Shown here piece after piece: positions 1 through 11,200 of a DNA stretch of 30,205 nucleotides. The notes beneath the pieces were generated by a model, which had not been told where the DNA came from, ran no database searches, and was given only the letters and a program-made list of their open reading frames with translations. Each line of letters starts with the position of its first letter. Positions within the stretch are counted from its first letter, which is position 1. Origin of the DNA: Rhizophlyctis rosea. Taxonomy: Eukaryota > Chytridiomycota > Chytridiomycetes > Rhizophlyctidales > Rhizophlyctidaceae. The stretch covers positions 1 through 30,205 of the forward strand of contig JADGJC010000397.1 in NCBI GenBank assembly GCA_027596075.1, read 5' to 3'. The translations under genes were made by a program, and so were the position numbers.

Positions 1-1
1 C

Positions 2-763
2 GTCAAACAAATTACTATTCGGTGCGCCTGTGTCTCGGACAATCTCGGAGGACCACACTTTATCTCGCACTGCAAGTCTTTGACCACCATCTCCCTCTTT
101 GGACGGCAAACACTTCAACACGAACCCATGCAACAAAGCCAACATCAACACCCCGTCCCGCAGCAACAATACAAAGCTCAAACGTACCACCCGAACACTC
201 CGTTCCCGAACATGGAAGAACACCTTCTCATCCCGCCCGGTCTGTACAATCCCCACGCCGCTCGTGGAGTTTCCCCGACCCCACCCTCTCCAAACTCACC
301 GTCACTCTCGGAAAGCTCCGTTTACACCGACCCATCCATCGTCGAAATCGGTCCGGAGATTGATTTGACGGCAGTTCCTACCCACCCTCCCGCCCACTTC
401 TTCTCCGCCGCCATGCCCTCCAGTTTTCCACCTATGGGGACTCTGCCACCTCAACCTCCTTTCGTGGAATCGTTTGCCTTCCCGGTGTCTGCGATGGGAA
501 TGTTGCCCATGCCTCCACCTGGAGCAGCCTTTGCTGGAGCCGACGGTTTCTTTCAATTCCCCCAGCACCCCGAAATGATGGCTCAGCCTTCCTTCCTTCC
601 TCCACTGCTTCCTCCCGGCCTCGGCTTCACTGACCCGACCGCCTACGTCCAGCCGCCCTACATCCCAGGCGAACTCGATCACGCAGATTTCCAACTTCCG
701 TCCCAGCACGCTCCGGTGACGCTGAAGAACCCAGAGACGGGCGAGTTGGTGGCAGTTTTCTGA
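2..763 (+). CDS. Pro/Gln-rich protein of unknown function, 3' part (5' end outside window)
   Basis: The reading frame is open from base 2 to a TGA at 761-763, with no in-frame stop up to the left edge, so this is probably the last exon of a longer gene. The first in-frame ATG is at 128 and does not look like a natural start. The protein is low complexity: a Gln/His/Pro-rich segment, then long Pro/Phe/Met-rich stretches. It closes with a more ordered tail, LKNPETGELVAVF. I see no catalytic domain and no membrane segment. Such compositions are common in disordered tails of RNA-binding or regulatory proteins, but nothing here proves that. An intron acceptor within the first 100 bases cannot be excluded. 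The family is not recognised. Confidence 0.55.
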   Translation, partial: VKQITIRCACVSDNLGGPHFISHCKSLTTISLFGRQTLQHEPMQQSQHQHPVPQQQYKAQTYHPNTPFPNMEEHLLIPPGLYNPHAARGVSPTPPSPNSPSLSESSVYTDPSIVEIGPEIDLTAVPTHPPAHFFSAAMPSSFPPMGTLPPQPPFVESFAFPVSAMGMLPMPPPGAAFAGADGFFQFPQHPEMMAQPSFLPPLLPPGLGFTDPTAYVQPPYIPGELDHADFQLPSQHAPVTLKNPETGELVAVF

Positions 764-2964
764 TTTGGGGAGGCGTGCAGCTATGTTGGGGCGGTAGTCG
801 TGTGGCCGGGGATTCTGAATTTCATCGGAGCCTTTGGGCATTAAAATTCGCAAAAAAAAATATACCCATCAATCGTTTAGTAAAAAAGCACAAAAACAGG
901 CGTTTGTAGCATACATTCATTTTTCCGTTCTTCTCTTGCCCCGTTCTTCATTTTCACATCTTTGCCGTTTTATTTGGTTGCTTAGGTCTTTTTCATATAA
1001 ATATATTTCTTAGTTATTTCAGTTGTAATACTACCATTTTGCATATGAATTTGAGCATGTTTCCGAGGGTCTTAGTGCGCCAGTACAGTGGAAAGATGGC
1101 AAAGCAGGTGACTCGGTGCTTGCGCGGAGGGAGAGTGTCAAAAACCGACGATACATTCGATGCGCCTCTGCCTTCGTTCTGGTGGGTCCTCTCATCCGAG
1201 CAGAAAGCATTGTACTCTGATGATGTTTCTGCTGGGTGGGGACTTTCAACAATCTTTGAGTTACCATCGCCATCGGTCTCCGTTTTCGTGGAAAACATGA
1301 CGGTACCATTCCTTCTGCCCTTTAGATTAGGGTTCAGACTGCTACTGATTGTCGAATGAACATCACTCCAACCCTCCTTCATCCGTCGGGAGGGATTGGA
1401 AAATGAAGTGACGCAGCAAGCCCAGGTCAGATCCCATTTCGTCTGCGCTAATGAGCCGTGCCTTCGTTCATCTCCAAAGGATCTCTGAGCCCCATTTTCT
1501 ACGATTGTCAAGGGTGGGAGAAGTGTATATGATTCAGAAAGTTTGGCGACATTCCTGATACCTGATTGTTTGATTTTGAAAGACAAGCGGATTTTTTTTG
1601 CTGCATGGCCTCGTAATTGAAACGGCTTTCAAGTCAAATTCCATGGGTAAGAGCGGGTCACCCAAATGACTTCTTCCCAAAGGAAACTAGATGCTACATG
1701 ACCGCAATTACGTCTCTCCAAAAAGATCCATAGGATTTTTGGCCATTTACAAAAAAAAAAAGGAAACAAACTAATTCATCCTTATGATGTTGTGCACCTT
1801 GCCTCCTGTCGATGACCTTCCGGTGATTGAAGCAGCCACGAGGCATCCACGATACTACCATCTGTTTAGTGCTTGACATGCTGGATGGCGGCACGATTGG
1901 CTTTCAAAAAAATTGCCTCATAAAACAGTAGGGACGATGACCACAGTACGATGTCGCCATTAGTCATGGGTGGGTGCATCCAGAGCTTGGTCTTACCATC
2001 CGAATCCAACTCGACCTGCGTTCCTCACAACGCCTCGACGTCGCTCTCGCCGGACATGCTGTGTGTTGAAAGGAAGACTGAGCCGATTGGTGAGAGGCTA
2101 GTCAAGGAGTTTTTGCATTCCTTGGGGCCAGGCTCTGAATGGAGGCCTTTTGGATGCCTCAGTGCTCCAATGGGCACAAGTTCTTGAAAGAGATGGTCAA
2201 ACTCAGTGTGCCGCCTTGCAATCAAACACCCATCTCCGGCAACGATATCTGAACCACCTGCTACAACTGAGCAATCCAAGCATGTCTTTGCTTTTCTTTC
2301 CAGTAGGGGAGCGACACATTACCAACTTATCCTGCGATGCCAGTATAACGGATGAGATAAGGTCACTGAAAGTGTACACCTGTATATTGATTGATAGGTG
2401 AACGACAGACTCAGGAAGATAATTTCAATTCCATTGGAAGGGGCTGCACAATGTTGCAATTGCAAACGAAAATTGATCTTGGACTTGCGCCTAACTACTT
2501 AGGTGTTCATATACGAGTGGAAGTGGAAGTGATTTTCAAATAGCATTCGGACAGACCCGTGGCTGGGCTCGGACTCCCTCCTTTTGGCGCCAGCTCCGCA
2601 GCCAGCATTTGTGTAACACTGTGCGGCGGGCCACCAATGCCGCACTGCACCATGAATGTAAACAAACCACAACCACCGCACATGGTCTGTGGGGCTCCTA
2701 TTGACCCTACTTCACCGCTTCCACCCAACCCCACACCTTCAACATCCTCGTCTTCCACACATCCCTACTTCGGTAACAGAAAAGCTACCAGCGAAGTCCG
2801 CCGAGCTTTCTGCACTGGTTTGTCTTCGTGCCACGAAAGCACTTTTACGCGCCTCTTCGTCTTCAGCTTCGTCACGACTCACCAGCTGTGCCAACGTCTG
2901 ACCCTTCCAAACCTCGACAACTCGACAGTGGCTTTCGTCCAAAGCAGTTCACGCATTGATTATC
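764..2964. other. Gene-poor interval between the Pro-rich gene and the Rho-like gene
   Basis: Short frames occur on both strands (for example 1014-1586 on the minus strand and 2559-2978 on the plus strand), but none shows a recognisable domain, convincing splice sites or a protein-like composition. The part from about 2690 to 2960 is pyrimidine-rich, as is common in fungal promoters, and probably holds the 5' region of the downstream GTPase gene. No RNA gene was found. Confidence 0.5.
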
Positions 2965-4871
2965 ATGACAGTTACTAGACAGAGTACCATAGTGTGCGTT
3001 GGGGACCAGATGATAGGGAAAACCGCTCTGCTATTGGTCTACTCCGGCGCCGCTTTCCCACAGGTATGTATTACATCATGTATTCATTCAGTTTCAGACG
3101 TACTGAGTACCGACCACTGCTTCCTTTTCACTCCCAGATGCATTATCCGACCGTCGCGGATAGCTACATCACTCCACATCATGTTGATTCATCAAAACAA
3201 CTGGAATTAGTGGATACACCGGGTTCCGAAGACCTTGACAGGTTGCGCCCCTTTTCCTATCATGGTGCACAACTTGTCCTTCTCTGCTTTGCCATCACGG
3301 ATCCACGATCATTGATTAACGTCGAAGATAAGGTATTACATGCAATTGAATCGTACCATGGCAACGCCTGACACTTCCTACAGTGGTTGCCCGAAGCCAG
3401 AGTATTCGCCCCTTCTGCACCAGTGCTTCTGGTCGGCCTGAAAAAGGACCTGCGCACCGATCGCCTAACTATTGAAATGCTCCGTCGCAACAACCTCAAT
3501 CCGGTCACACAAGCCCAAGCACAAGAAGCTGCCATCCGTATGGAGGCTATAGGTTACCGGGAATGTTCAGCACGTACAGGCGAAGGAGTGGAAGCGGTCT
3601 TTGATTTTGTGATTGGAGATGAGGGTGGGATAGTGGCTGGGGAAGTTGGGGAGGAAGAGCTGGAGATGTCATCGCCCACTACTTCAATTGCTGATGAGGA
3701 GGATGGAGATTATGGTGAGGATGGTGAAGGGAGCTTTGCACAGAGCCCTCGGTCATCCCATCTGGAGGATGTTGAGGAGGAGGATGAAGAGGAGGACGAT
3801 CATGATGGGAACGGCAACATTCGGGACGTTGGGAGAAGGGCAAGTCGGAAGAGTTTGGCAGCCAGTATGGCCACGACCATGACAGCGACTACAGTGACAA
3901 CTGTAACCAGCATCAGTAGTGTATACGATGATGATGTGGTGGATGAGGTGGATCAGATAGCCCATGGCATAGGAGACGGGCAATCAAGTGGGGTGGAGGA
4001 AGGTGGGGCTGATGAGGTGGCTGTAGATGGGATTGATGGGGAAGATGGGACAATGGACGCTGCGTCTGAGGGCAGCGCGAGGAGTCGGACACCTGTCTTT
4101 GTGGGGGAAGAAGGGAAGGCGGACATCGGAACGGAATACGGCGGCTCTGAAAGCGATTCAATTAAGGGAGCCCCTGGAGGAGAGGGAACGGGTGCAATAA
4201 GTGGGTCTGTCCGACAACGCCCGTCAGAGTATGCGGATGTGGATGAGACCACAATCTCAGACGAAAAGGATAGACATAGAGAGTCAAGTGACGGAGCTTA
4301 CGAGATGGCGGTTTTGCACGATCTTCGCAGAGGCTCAGGATCCAATGAGGAGGATGGAGGAGACAAGGATGGTGGGCAAGGGAAGGATAGGGAAGAAGAG
4401 ACATTTGTCCTTGAGGCCGATGTTAACGAGCACGGAGAGAAGACAGGAATCAAAGACGGTGGGAGCATTGGGAGGGAAGAAGGGATGGACTATGAGAAGG
4501 GTGATGGTGCTCTAAATATTGAGAGCGTTGCGCAGGAGAAGCCCATCATTGAGACTTTGGGGGATGACCGCGAGATGAAGGGAGAGGACCACGCCGTGGA
4601 AACATCAGAACCAGTACCCGAAGTTCCCATACGCAGAGGATCAGTAGGATCGCTATCAATTGCGGCTTCGAGTTTGAGAAACGTGAAAAGGGATGGAAGT
4701 TTGTTGAGGAAACGTGGCAGCGATGGGACTCTGAAAAGAGCCCTTGATAATCGGGGACCGACCATGACGACCGATGGGGTTGGAAGGGCGAAAGTCAGTG
4801 GGAATGGAGGAGGGGTGACGAAGAAGGGGCCGGAGGACGGGGCTGGTGGAGGATGTTGCATGATTCTATGA
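2965..4871 (+). CDS. Atypical Rho-family small GTPase with long acidic C-terminal extension and CAAX box
   Basis: Three exons, 2965-3063, 3138-3332 and 3384-4871, with GT-AG introns of 74 and 51 bp, both phase 0; 593 aa. Residues 1 to about 175 are a Rho-type G domain: P-loop GDQMIGKT (13-20), switch I YPTVADSY, switch II DTPGSED (59-65) followed by DRLRP, the Rho-like LLCF and WLPE stretches, the base-recognition stretch VGLKKDLR, and G5 ECSAR. RhoA-equivalent positions are altered: Gly14 is Gln15, Gln63 is Ser63 and Asn117 is Leu117. In known Rho/Ras proteins the first two changes block GTP hydrolysis, and the vertebrate Rnd proteins carry comparable ones. About 400 residues of Glu/Asp/Gly-rich disordered sequence follow, then a basic patch and a terminal CCMIL. 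The CMIL box with terminal Leu predicts geranylgeranylation and membrane attachment. Usual Rho proteins are about 190-200 aa. The ATG at 2965 is the only nearby in-frame start before the P-loop. Confidence 0.87.
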
Positions 4872-4919
4872 GTTAGGGGTAGTGGAGCGCTTTAATGGTG
4901 CCAGTATGTATATATGTTC

Positions 4920-4925
4920 AATAAA
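4920..4925 (+). promoter_or_regulatory. Putative poly(A) signal AATAAA of the Rho-like gene
   Basis: A canonical AATAAA lies 49 nt after the TGA of the GTPase gene and is preceded by a T/A-alternating stretch, as often seen at fungal 3' ends. No transcript evidence is available. Confidence 0.45.
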
Positions 4926-5424
4926 ACCTGAAAGTCCCGAAGCAGTCTCATTATCCCTTCATGAGTATGAACTGCAATGGGTGTGCGTGAACCGATTCCC
5001 CTCTCTACAATGAATTGCATTGCATAGGTGGCACTCTTTCTTCTCCAGAAATCTACTTTGAAACAACGGTTGGTAGCTAGGGCTGAGTGTAGAGTGATGA
5101 ACCCATATTGTTGGGTGTTGAGATTAAACGTCCGTGCCATCAGCCAGGGAGTTGCAGAACTCGGTGCAGAATTCAATCATTTCCTTTCAAACAGTAAGTC
5201 AATGTTGAGGGGGCGCGCTACAACGCAATTCTGAAGCAGTTGGTTGTACAACCTATCAGTTACGGTGCTCCTCACATTTCATCGCCACTGATTCGCCAGC
5301 GCTGTGAGAGGCATGTGGAACCACCTGCCTAAACCCGTTGTGCAGCGGGGGCGCCTCAGCGCACGTGTAGCACTAGTGCGGTATGCCACAAACGTGCCAC
5401 AGGTATGCTTATGTAAAATACATT
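4926..5424. other. Convergent intergenic interval, no gene seen
   Basis: This lies between the 3' ends of the plus-strand GTPase gene and the minus-strand glycosyltransferase gene. Only short frames without recognisable domains are present. No RNA gene or mobile element was recognised. Confidence 0.5.
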
Positions 5425-6717
5425 TCATATTCCCACCCCGTCCCATGCGACATTCAACAAATCCGCCACCCGTTTCAAAGGCTTCTTGCTCAAATGCCCC
5501 CCGTTCTGATGAATAATGCATCCCTCCCCTTCAGTCCTAGAATTCCTTACCCTCCTGCCCCGCCCACGATCATCGAAAGTCTCCAAATCTTCAAATGGTG
5601 TCCCGGCAATACTCATGAACAAGTTCTGCTCGTAATCCAACACCACACCGGCTTCAGTTGCGTTGTTCTTGGCGTCCAAATAACGCGACAAGAATACACG
5701 AGTAAAGTTTGCCTGATCGTCGTCACAATCGCTACCATATGATTCTTCCAAGTAGAGTAGGAGGTCACGTACTCGGCCTATCACCGTTCCGGCATTCAAA
5801 TAGATGTAGTTCCCTGATTTCCGTAAATGGGATGACGGTGTCGGATAGGATGATGCTAGGGATACATCAGGGAAGCAAAAAACTTCTGCGGTAAACACTA
5901 TCGGTGACCGTTGCGCTTTGAAGGCTGCCAGGATGTCGGCGGAGGTGCACGTGGGTTGAAGGAGAACGTCGTACGCGTCGGAGAGGATGGCAATAGTATC
6001 CGGTGGGAGGGTGAGGAGGTAAGAATGATATGCGCGAATGCGTCCACCAAAACCGCGCCAGGTTGCATGGTGACCGAGGACTGCCAATCGCATATTACCG
6101 GTTTGGGTGATCTGGTTGACAAAGCGGTTGGAGTGATGACTACAAATTGTAGCATATGTGATCCAGACAATGGGGCAGTAGACAGACGAGTGGCAGTGGC
6201 CGGTGAGGTGTGCGGGTAAAAGTGTTGTGTCATCAACTGGCGGTTGGCTTGCTGGAGCAAAGGGACGGATGGGCATTTCTGGGCGCCCGGCGCGGGTATG
6301 TTGAGTCCCTTCCTCCACAAGTGCTTCTGGAACCTGGCCGGAGATTCCGAATTCAAACATTCAACCTTTTAATATTTCTAGGATTTTGATTTGAAGGAAC
6401 CTGTTCCCACCGACCTGATTTTGCACGAAGTGGGTATTGCACCTTCTGTAATCAAATCGCGGCCGGGCAGCGATCAAAACAGTCATAAGGGCGCATTTGG
6501 TATTTGTCTCTTCCCAAAATGTCGGACTCCTCAATGCGCCCTCTATCCTATTAATCCGTTCTCTGCCTGTCATATACTGGAGCGCCCGTTTTGGACCCTG
6601 ATAGAAGTGTAGCAGTACATATAGAAGGAGCAGCACCAGCAGAGAATGATAACGTTTTGCCAGACGGAGAGGAACCCCCAATCTAAGCGATCTCTGAGAT
6701 TTCAATAATCCGTTCAT
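5425..6717 (-). CDS. Type II membrane PLOD-like (procollagen glycosyltransferase type) glycosyltransferase
   Basis: Inferred as two exons, 6717-6415 and 6333-5425, with an 81-bp phase-0 intron (GT at 6414, AG at 6334) that removes the stop separating two same-frame ORFs; 403 aa. Residues about 24-42 form a single hydrophobic anchor after a basic N-terminus, suggesting a Golgi/ER type II protein. The catalytic part resembles the glycosyltransferase domain of lysyl hydroxylases (PLOD1-3). TWRGFGG (Trp193), SDAYDVLL (Asp220 and Asp223), EVFCFPD (Cys254), DDDQ (305-308) and HQNG (His376) line up with the LH3 residues known to bind metal and UDP-sugar: Trp92, Asp112/Asp115, Cys144, Asp190/191 and His253. 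No lysyl hydroxylase (2-oxoglutarate oxygenase) domain follows, so it is a stand-alone transferase. Donor and acceptor sugars are unknown. The exact intron borders are less certain than the catalytic exon. Confidence 0.83.
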
Positions 6718-7174
6718 CTCAGATAAAGTTGGCAGCAGTGTAGGGAACGGTTGACGGGCTGACAGGTCTTCTTCTCAACGCGTGATAGGCCGGGGGCACA
6801 GTCATTGTGCCGATCAACGCTTTTAATTTCATGTTAATTTCCGCAAGACCCCGATTCCTGTATGGCCACCGCAATTGGCCAACTTGCCCTCCCAGCCGCC
6901 CAGCAACAGATGTGATATAAACCTTATGTTTCCTGTAGGCTCAGTTTTTTAAGCCTGCCCCCGCTTTACTGGGTTTGTGTGTCATGTTCAAGTGTGCCGC
7001 CCTACATTTGAGTAATTCGGTATTTCCCCAAGGACACCAATCTAGCGTCTGACTCTAATTGCGAAGTTCGCGACGGATCTTCGTCAAATGAATGATTCCT
7101 TACTGGTTCACCCTGACCAATCTAACCGCAAGAGGTGCATCGGCTTCATCAGCAAAGTAAACGTTGGGACTGTG
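6718..7174. other. Intergenic interval between two minus-strand genes
   Basis: It should contain the promoter of the glycosyltransferase gene and the 3' end of the two-helix membrane protein gene. No ORF with protein-like features and no RNA gene was recognised. Confidence 0.45.
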
Positions 7175-8239
7175 CTACAATAAATCAGCGTCATCCAAAT
7201 AATACACCAACGGCGCACTACCACCCATTCCCCTCGTCCCACCAACGCCCTTCACTTTCAATATGGGATGCCTCCCTAAAATCAAATAATGTATATATCC
7301 CCATGGTCGATATGGCCCCGCACCAACCAGGGCGAAAAACACACCGACCATCGTCCCTGCAAGCGCCAACGCGTTACCAAGTATCTGCGGGGGCGTTACG
7401 ACCATCACTTCGACGCCTTGTTGGACGTCAAATGTTGTGGGTGTGAATTGGAGTTGCGAGTCGATGTAGGATTGCGTCGGGTTGATTAGAACGTCTAATG
7501 TCATATGGAGGGAAGGCAGTGTTGTTCCGTTCAGAAGGATTTGTTCGGACCGGGAAAAGGAGACAAATCTTATGGTTCCAGCAGCAAGTATGGGAGTGGA
7601 AGGAACGACGGGAGTCAGGGACGAACAATACAAAGATAACGTAAATTTGGCTCCTCAGCATGCGGATACTTGCCTACTCATATTAGTATTGATCCACCTC
7701 ATCGAATTAACGCCAAACGGGCCATTTCGATCATCAAGAGGGTCGTAGATTGAAATCAAATCGAAATTGTAATGCAACCGAGTACGGTCAGTGGGAACCG
7801 CCGGTCTCCAAGTGAAGGACAATTGAAAGAAGTCAACGTTCCTTGGCAACGATTTGGACAAAACGGGTTCGGTGGTGCGGTACACATAACAGTTGTCAAA
7901 CTCCTTAAGATGATAGTCCTCCAAAACGCTTGGGGAGACGGTGGTCACGTTGGGGCAATTCCATTCGAGTCGCGAGGGGTTTCCCGTGCCCCAATTGCAT
8001 GCGAACTGGTAGTGATGTATGGAGCAGATGGTGAAGGCGGGAGGTACGAGTGCTTCAGCAGTGCGGAGTTTTGAGGATATGACGGGTGGTTCACGGAGGC
8101 GGATTGCTCTTTTTGCTGTGTCGTATGCAAGGTAGGCGGTGCAGGCTAGGAAGACGACGACCGTGAGAGCGCGGATTTTCCATTTCTGTTCGTAGGTGAG
8201 GATTGTCTTAGAAATCCCATTGGAGCTCGGGGCGGCCAT
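7175..8239 (-). CDS. Two-transmembrane protein with cysteine-containing extracellular domain (channel-like topology)
   Basis: Two same-frame ORFs are split by one TGA. A 105-bp intron from 7673 to 7569 removes it and keeps frame, giving exons 8239-7674 and 7568-7175 and 319 aa. The donor reads AG|GCAAGT, a good GC-AG type site, with a CTGAC branch-like motif inside. The N-terminus is cytoplasm-like (TYEQKWKIR), followed by one membrane helix (about residues 28-46). A roughly 200-residue ectodomain has several Cys and N-glycosylation sequons, and a second helix (LALAGTMVGVFFALVGAG) ends in PWG. Just after helix 1 is VPPAFTICS, which resembles the post-TM1 FPAVTIC-type motif of DEG/ENaC/ASIC channels, and the topology is the same. 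The TM2 GxS selectivity motif of those channels is not evident. I therefore call only topology, not channel function. The ATG at 8239 is the first in frame. Confidence 0.66.
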
Positions 8240-11200
8240 GATGGGTCGTTGGATATACGCACTTGAGCCTATCTAGTTTCTCGCGCGATATTTAAGATGT
8301 AAACAAAACAAATTTGACGTTGCGATCTCCAGCCATAGAAGTTGCTGGTAGATTGAGGAGTCTGGAGGGAAACACGCCGCGTTTTCAAGGTTTCATGGTT
8401 TTTGTTGGTGGGGGTATATCACTGTCAAATTGATGCACTCCGGGCCCAGCCCAAATGAGAACTGGGATAACAGGATCACACGGAGAATGGCCGAATCACC
8501 ATGTTGCCCTCAGCGCCAGACTTACTTTTTTGGGTTAGATTGCCTGTGGGCTCCACCTACCCCTTCGACGCCGTGTGCTCCGTTGTGTTGCGTTGTGTCG
8601 TGTTGAGCTCTCACAACAAAAGGAGATGAGTCCTGCAGTACAGGCGGACTGGGAGGCGCAAGACTTTGGATGGTTGGACGGATGTGTCATGCTTGATTAT
8701 GGAGCATCCGTGTGCGGCTGCCAGACTGTCGGCTTTCTGACTCCTCAATTACTCCTCATTGTAGAACTCCACTGGGGTCGAATTGGTTCAAGTGGCATCC
8801 TGTTGGATGGAGGATCGAATTCTGGGTGCTATCATTGTTGGCCATTTTGGTATGAGTATCTCAAATTTACATGTCAAAATTACGTGTGCTATGTGTGTGT
8901 AGGAATGGTCATTTCAATTGTGTCGGCCGTGTGCGCCAGATTACTTTTGATAGGTCCCTAAGCGAAAGGCGTTATGAGAGAAGGTTCAGAGTGCGTATGG
9001 ACTGCGTCCCAACCCTACCTTCGCATTACGTTATTTTCTGACTTCCACGTCAAATGCTTCAGAGGGGACAAGTAGTGGTAATGGATTGACAATGGTGTGG
9101 GAGTTTAGCATGATGAGTATCATCCTGCAGTCATTAATGCACCCGTTCTCGGGTTCTTCTCAAATGCCTCATGTGTGGGTATGTGTGAGGCTGATTCACT
9201 TTGATAAGTGTGCCTCAAATGGCTGCCACATAAATTTGCCCAGATACATCGTTCCAGAAGACGATGGCTGTCCCCCAATATCATGCATGCAGAAGGCTTG
9301 TGCTTTTCGAAATACCCCAAGGATTTATTTGAACTGGGACGGTATGAACAAATCGCACCTCCCAACTTTAGTTCGCAAAAGCGCCACAGGTTAACTTGAT
9401 GGGACAATTCCCAGCACTAGATTCAAAGAGTAACTCTATTCTTTCGTCAGGTCATGGAGTTCAAAAACAACATGCTCCACCCTCGTTGCAGGTGCGCTGT
9501 TAGCTTGCTTACCGCCTTCGAACGCAGATGAACTACCAGATGTCTGCTCCTAAGTTCCACGTAAGACCCAATCTGCCCATCGGAAACGGTACCGTTTCCG
9601 ATGGTCTGCATAAAACGATGTTCAGCGCCAGGTGCAGAATGTTCATCACATTCACTACACGGCTGCAATATTGAGGATCGAATAATTGTCCAGTTCCGCT
9701 CCTACCGCAGCCACCATGGACACCGCCCAATAAGCCCCGCCCAATTTCGTTCCTCATCTTCCATCCCATATTACCTTTGCCGAAGAAGTGATCAGGAGGG
9801 CGGAGAGGCTGAAGCGACGTGAGTTATGTCCGCATCATCAACATTCTTGACGCACCAAAAGCGGTAGGCGATATCACCCCCCAACCTCCCCGTCGGCGCC
9901 GCCTGGTCTCACCCCACACCCCAGTAAAACTGTGCCAGCCCCTGATCATCACCTGCACATCCATCGATCGCCCCCCACCGCGCACGTCCATTCTTCGCCA
10001 GCTGGGCTGAAGGCTCAATATGGAAATCAATTTCAACTCAACTTGCCCCGATCTGTTGCAAGCATCATAGACGTCCACTTCTGTTTCCCGCCAACGCAAC
10101 AAACTGAATACTGTCCCGCATACCTTTGCGAATACGATGCCCTAGGCAGACGTCTGCAACGGTTCAACCAAGCCCGTCATCAAGATGAGCAAATTTCGGG
10201 TGCCACGATGGGTGTGATTGATGAGTAACGTCTGCCAAAATTCACGGTCAGCAATGTCCAACGACTTATGCCTCCCGCAGTCTCCCACCCACGGTTGTTT
10301 CGCCGCATCTATATTCAATCCCATCTGATTCCCACTCAAGTTCTTTCCCTCAATCTTGCCGTTTTCCAACTTTCTGCCCCACGCCACTCCTTCAACAATC
10401 TCTCCTGAGTTCTGCTTCACTTCAAGGTCTTACGAGATGCTGGCCGAGTTGGCTGGTCGATTTTGATGACGAAATTGACGAACAATTACGACCCATCAAT
10501 CCGCTCCACAAACTTCATACGGGGTCAAGACGAATTGTTTCTGATTTATAGGCTCTACCACTGTTCAAGCGCCAGAGTTTGCAAAAGTGAGAAATCATGA
10601 TAAAGGAGGAATTGGAGAAGAGCCTGCCCGATGCGGCAACAAGATGGACCTAAGAACAACCCTTACGCTCATCATCATGATTAGGGCGTCGCCCCCAAGC
10701 GTCGGATGTGGGGAGGAGCCCTTCCTCAGGTCATCACATTCCCCTCAGTCATCGTTTGGTCCCACCAGGGCAACGCACAATTCACTTAATAATATGCAGC
10801 GGTTCTTTGAAAATGGAAAATGATAGGTCCCTGTTGGCCGTCAGAATCCATCTGAACATCCTTACACCTGAGGAGCTTCCTCGATAGCACCAATGAACAT
10901 GCCCACTGGAATGGCAGAGTAATTCATTTTGTGTCGCAACCGCAAAGAATGTCAGTTGTTCTTTCCGCCAGTGTTACCTGAACCGTCTGCAAATGTATGT
11001 CGCCCTTGCGTTATCGGAAGGCCAACATAGACCGCAGCCAGCAGGGCGGCCATGTCAACACCAGAAAGGATGTCCAGTGCCCGCATCGAGTGTATTAGCT
11101 CGAGTCGGCTAAGTATACCATCATTATGAGGTCTGTGCCCAACTCTCCATACCTCGCAATGTTTGCTGGCGATGCCCTGCGGGTAATTTGGTGTGGAAGA

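Noticed and set aside
1014..1586. 190-codon minus-strand ORF
   Set aside because: No recognisable motif, no supporting splice or promoter signals, and overlapping frames on both strands are of similar length.
2559..2978. 139-codon plus-strand ORF before the GTPase
   Set aside because: Lies in a pyrimidine-rich promoter-like stretch and overlaps the GTPase start in another frame.
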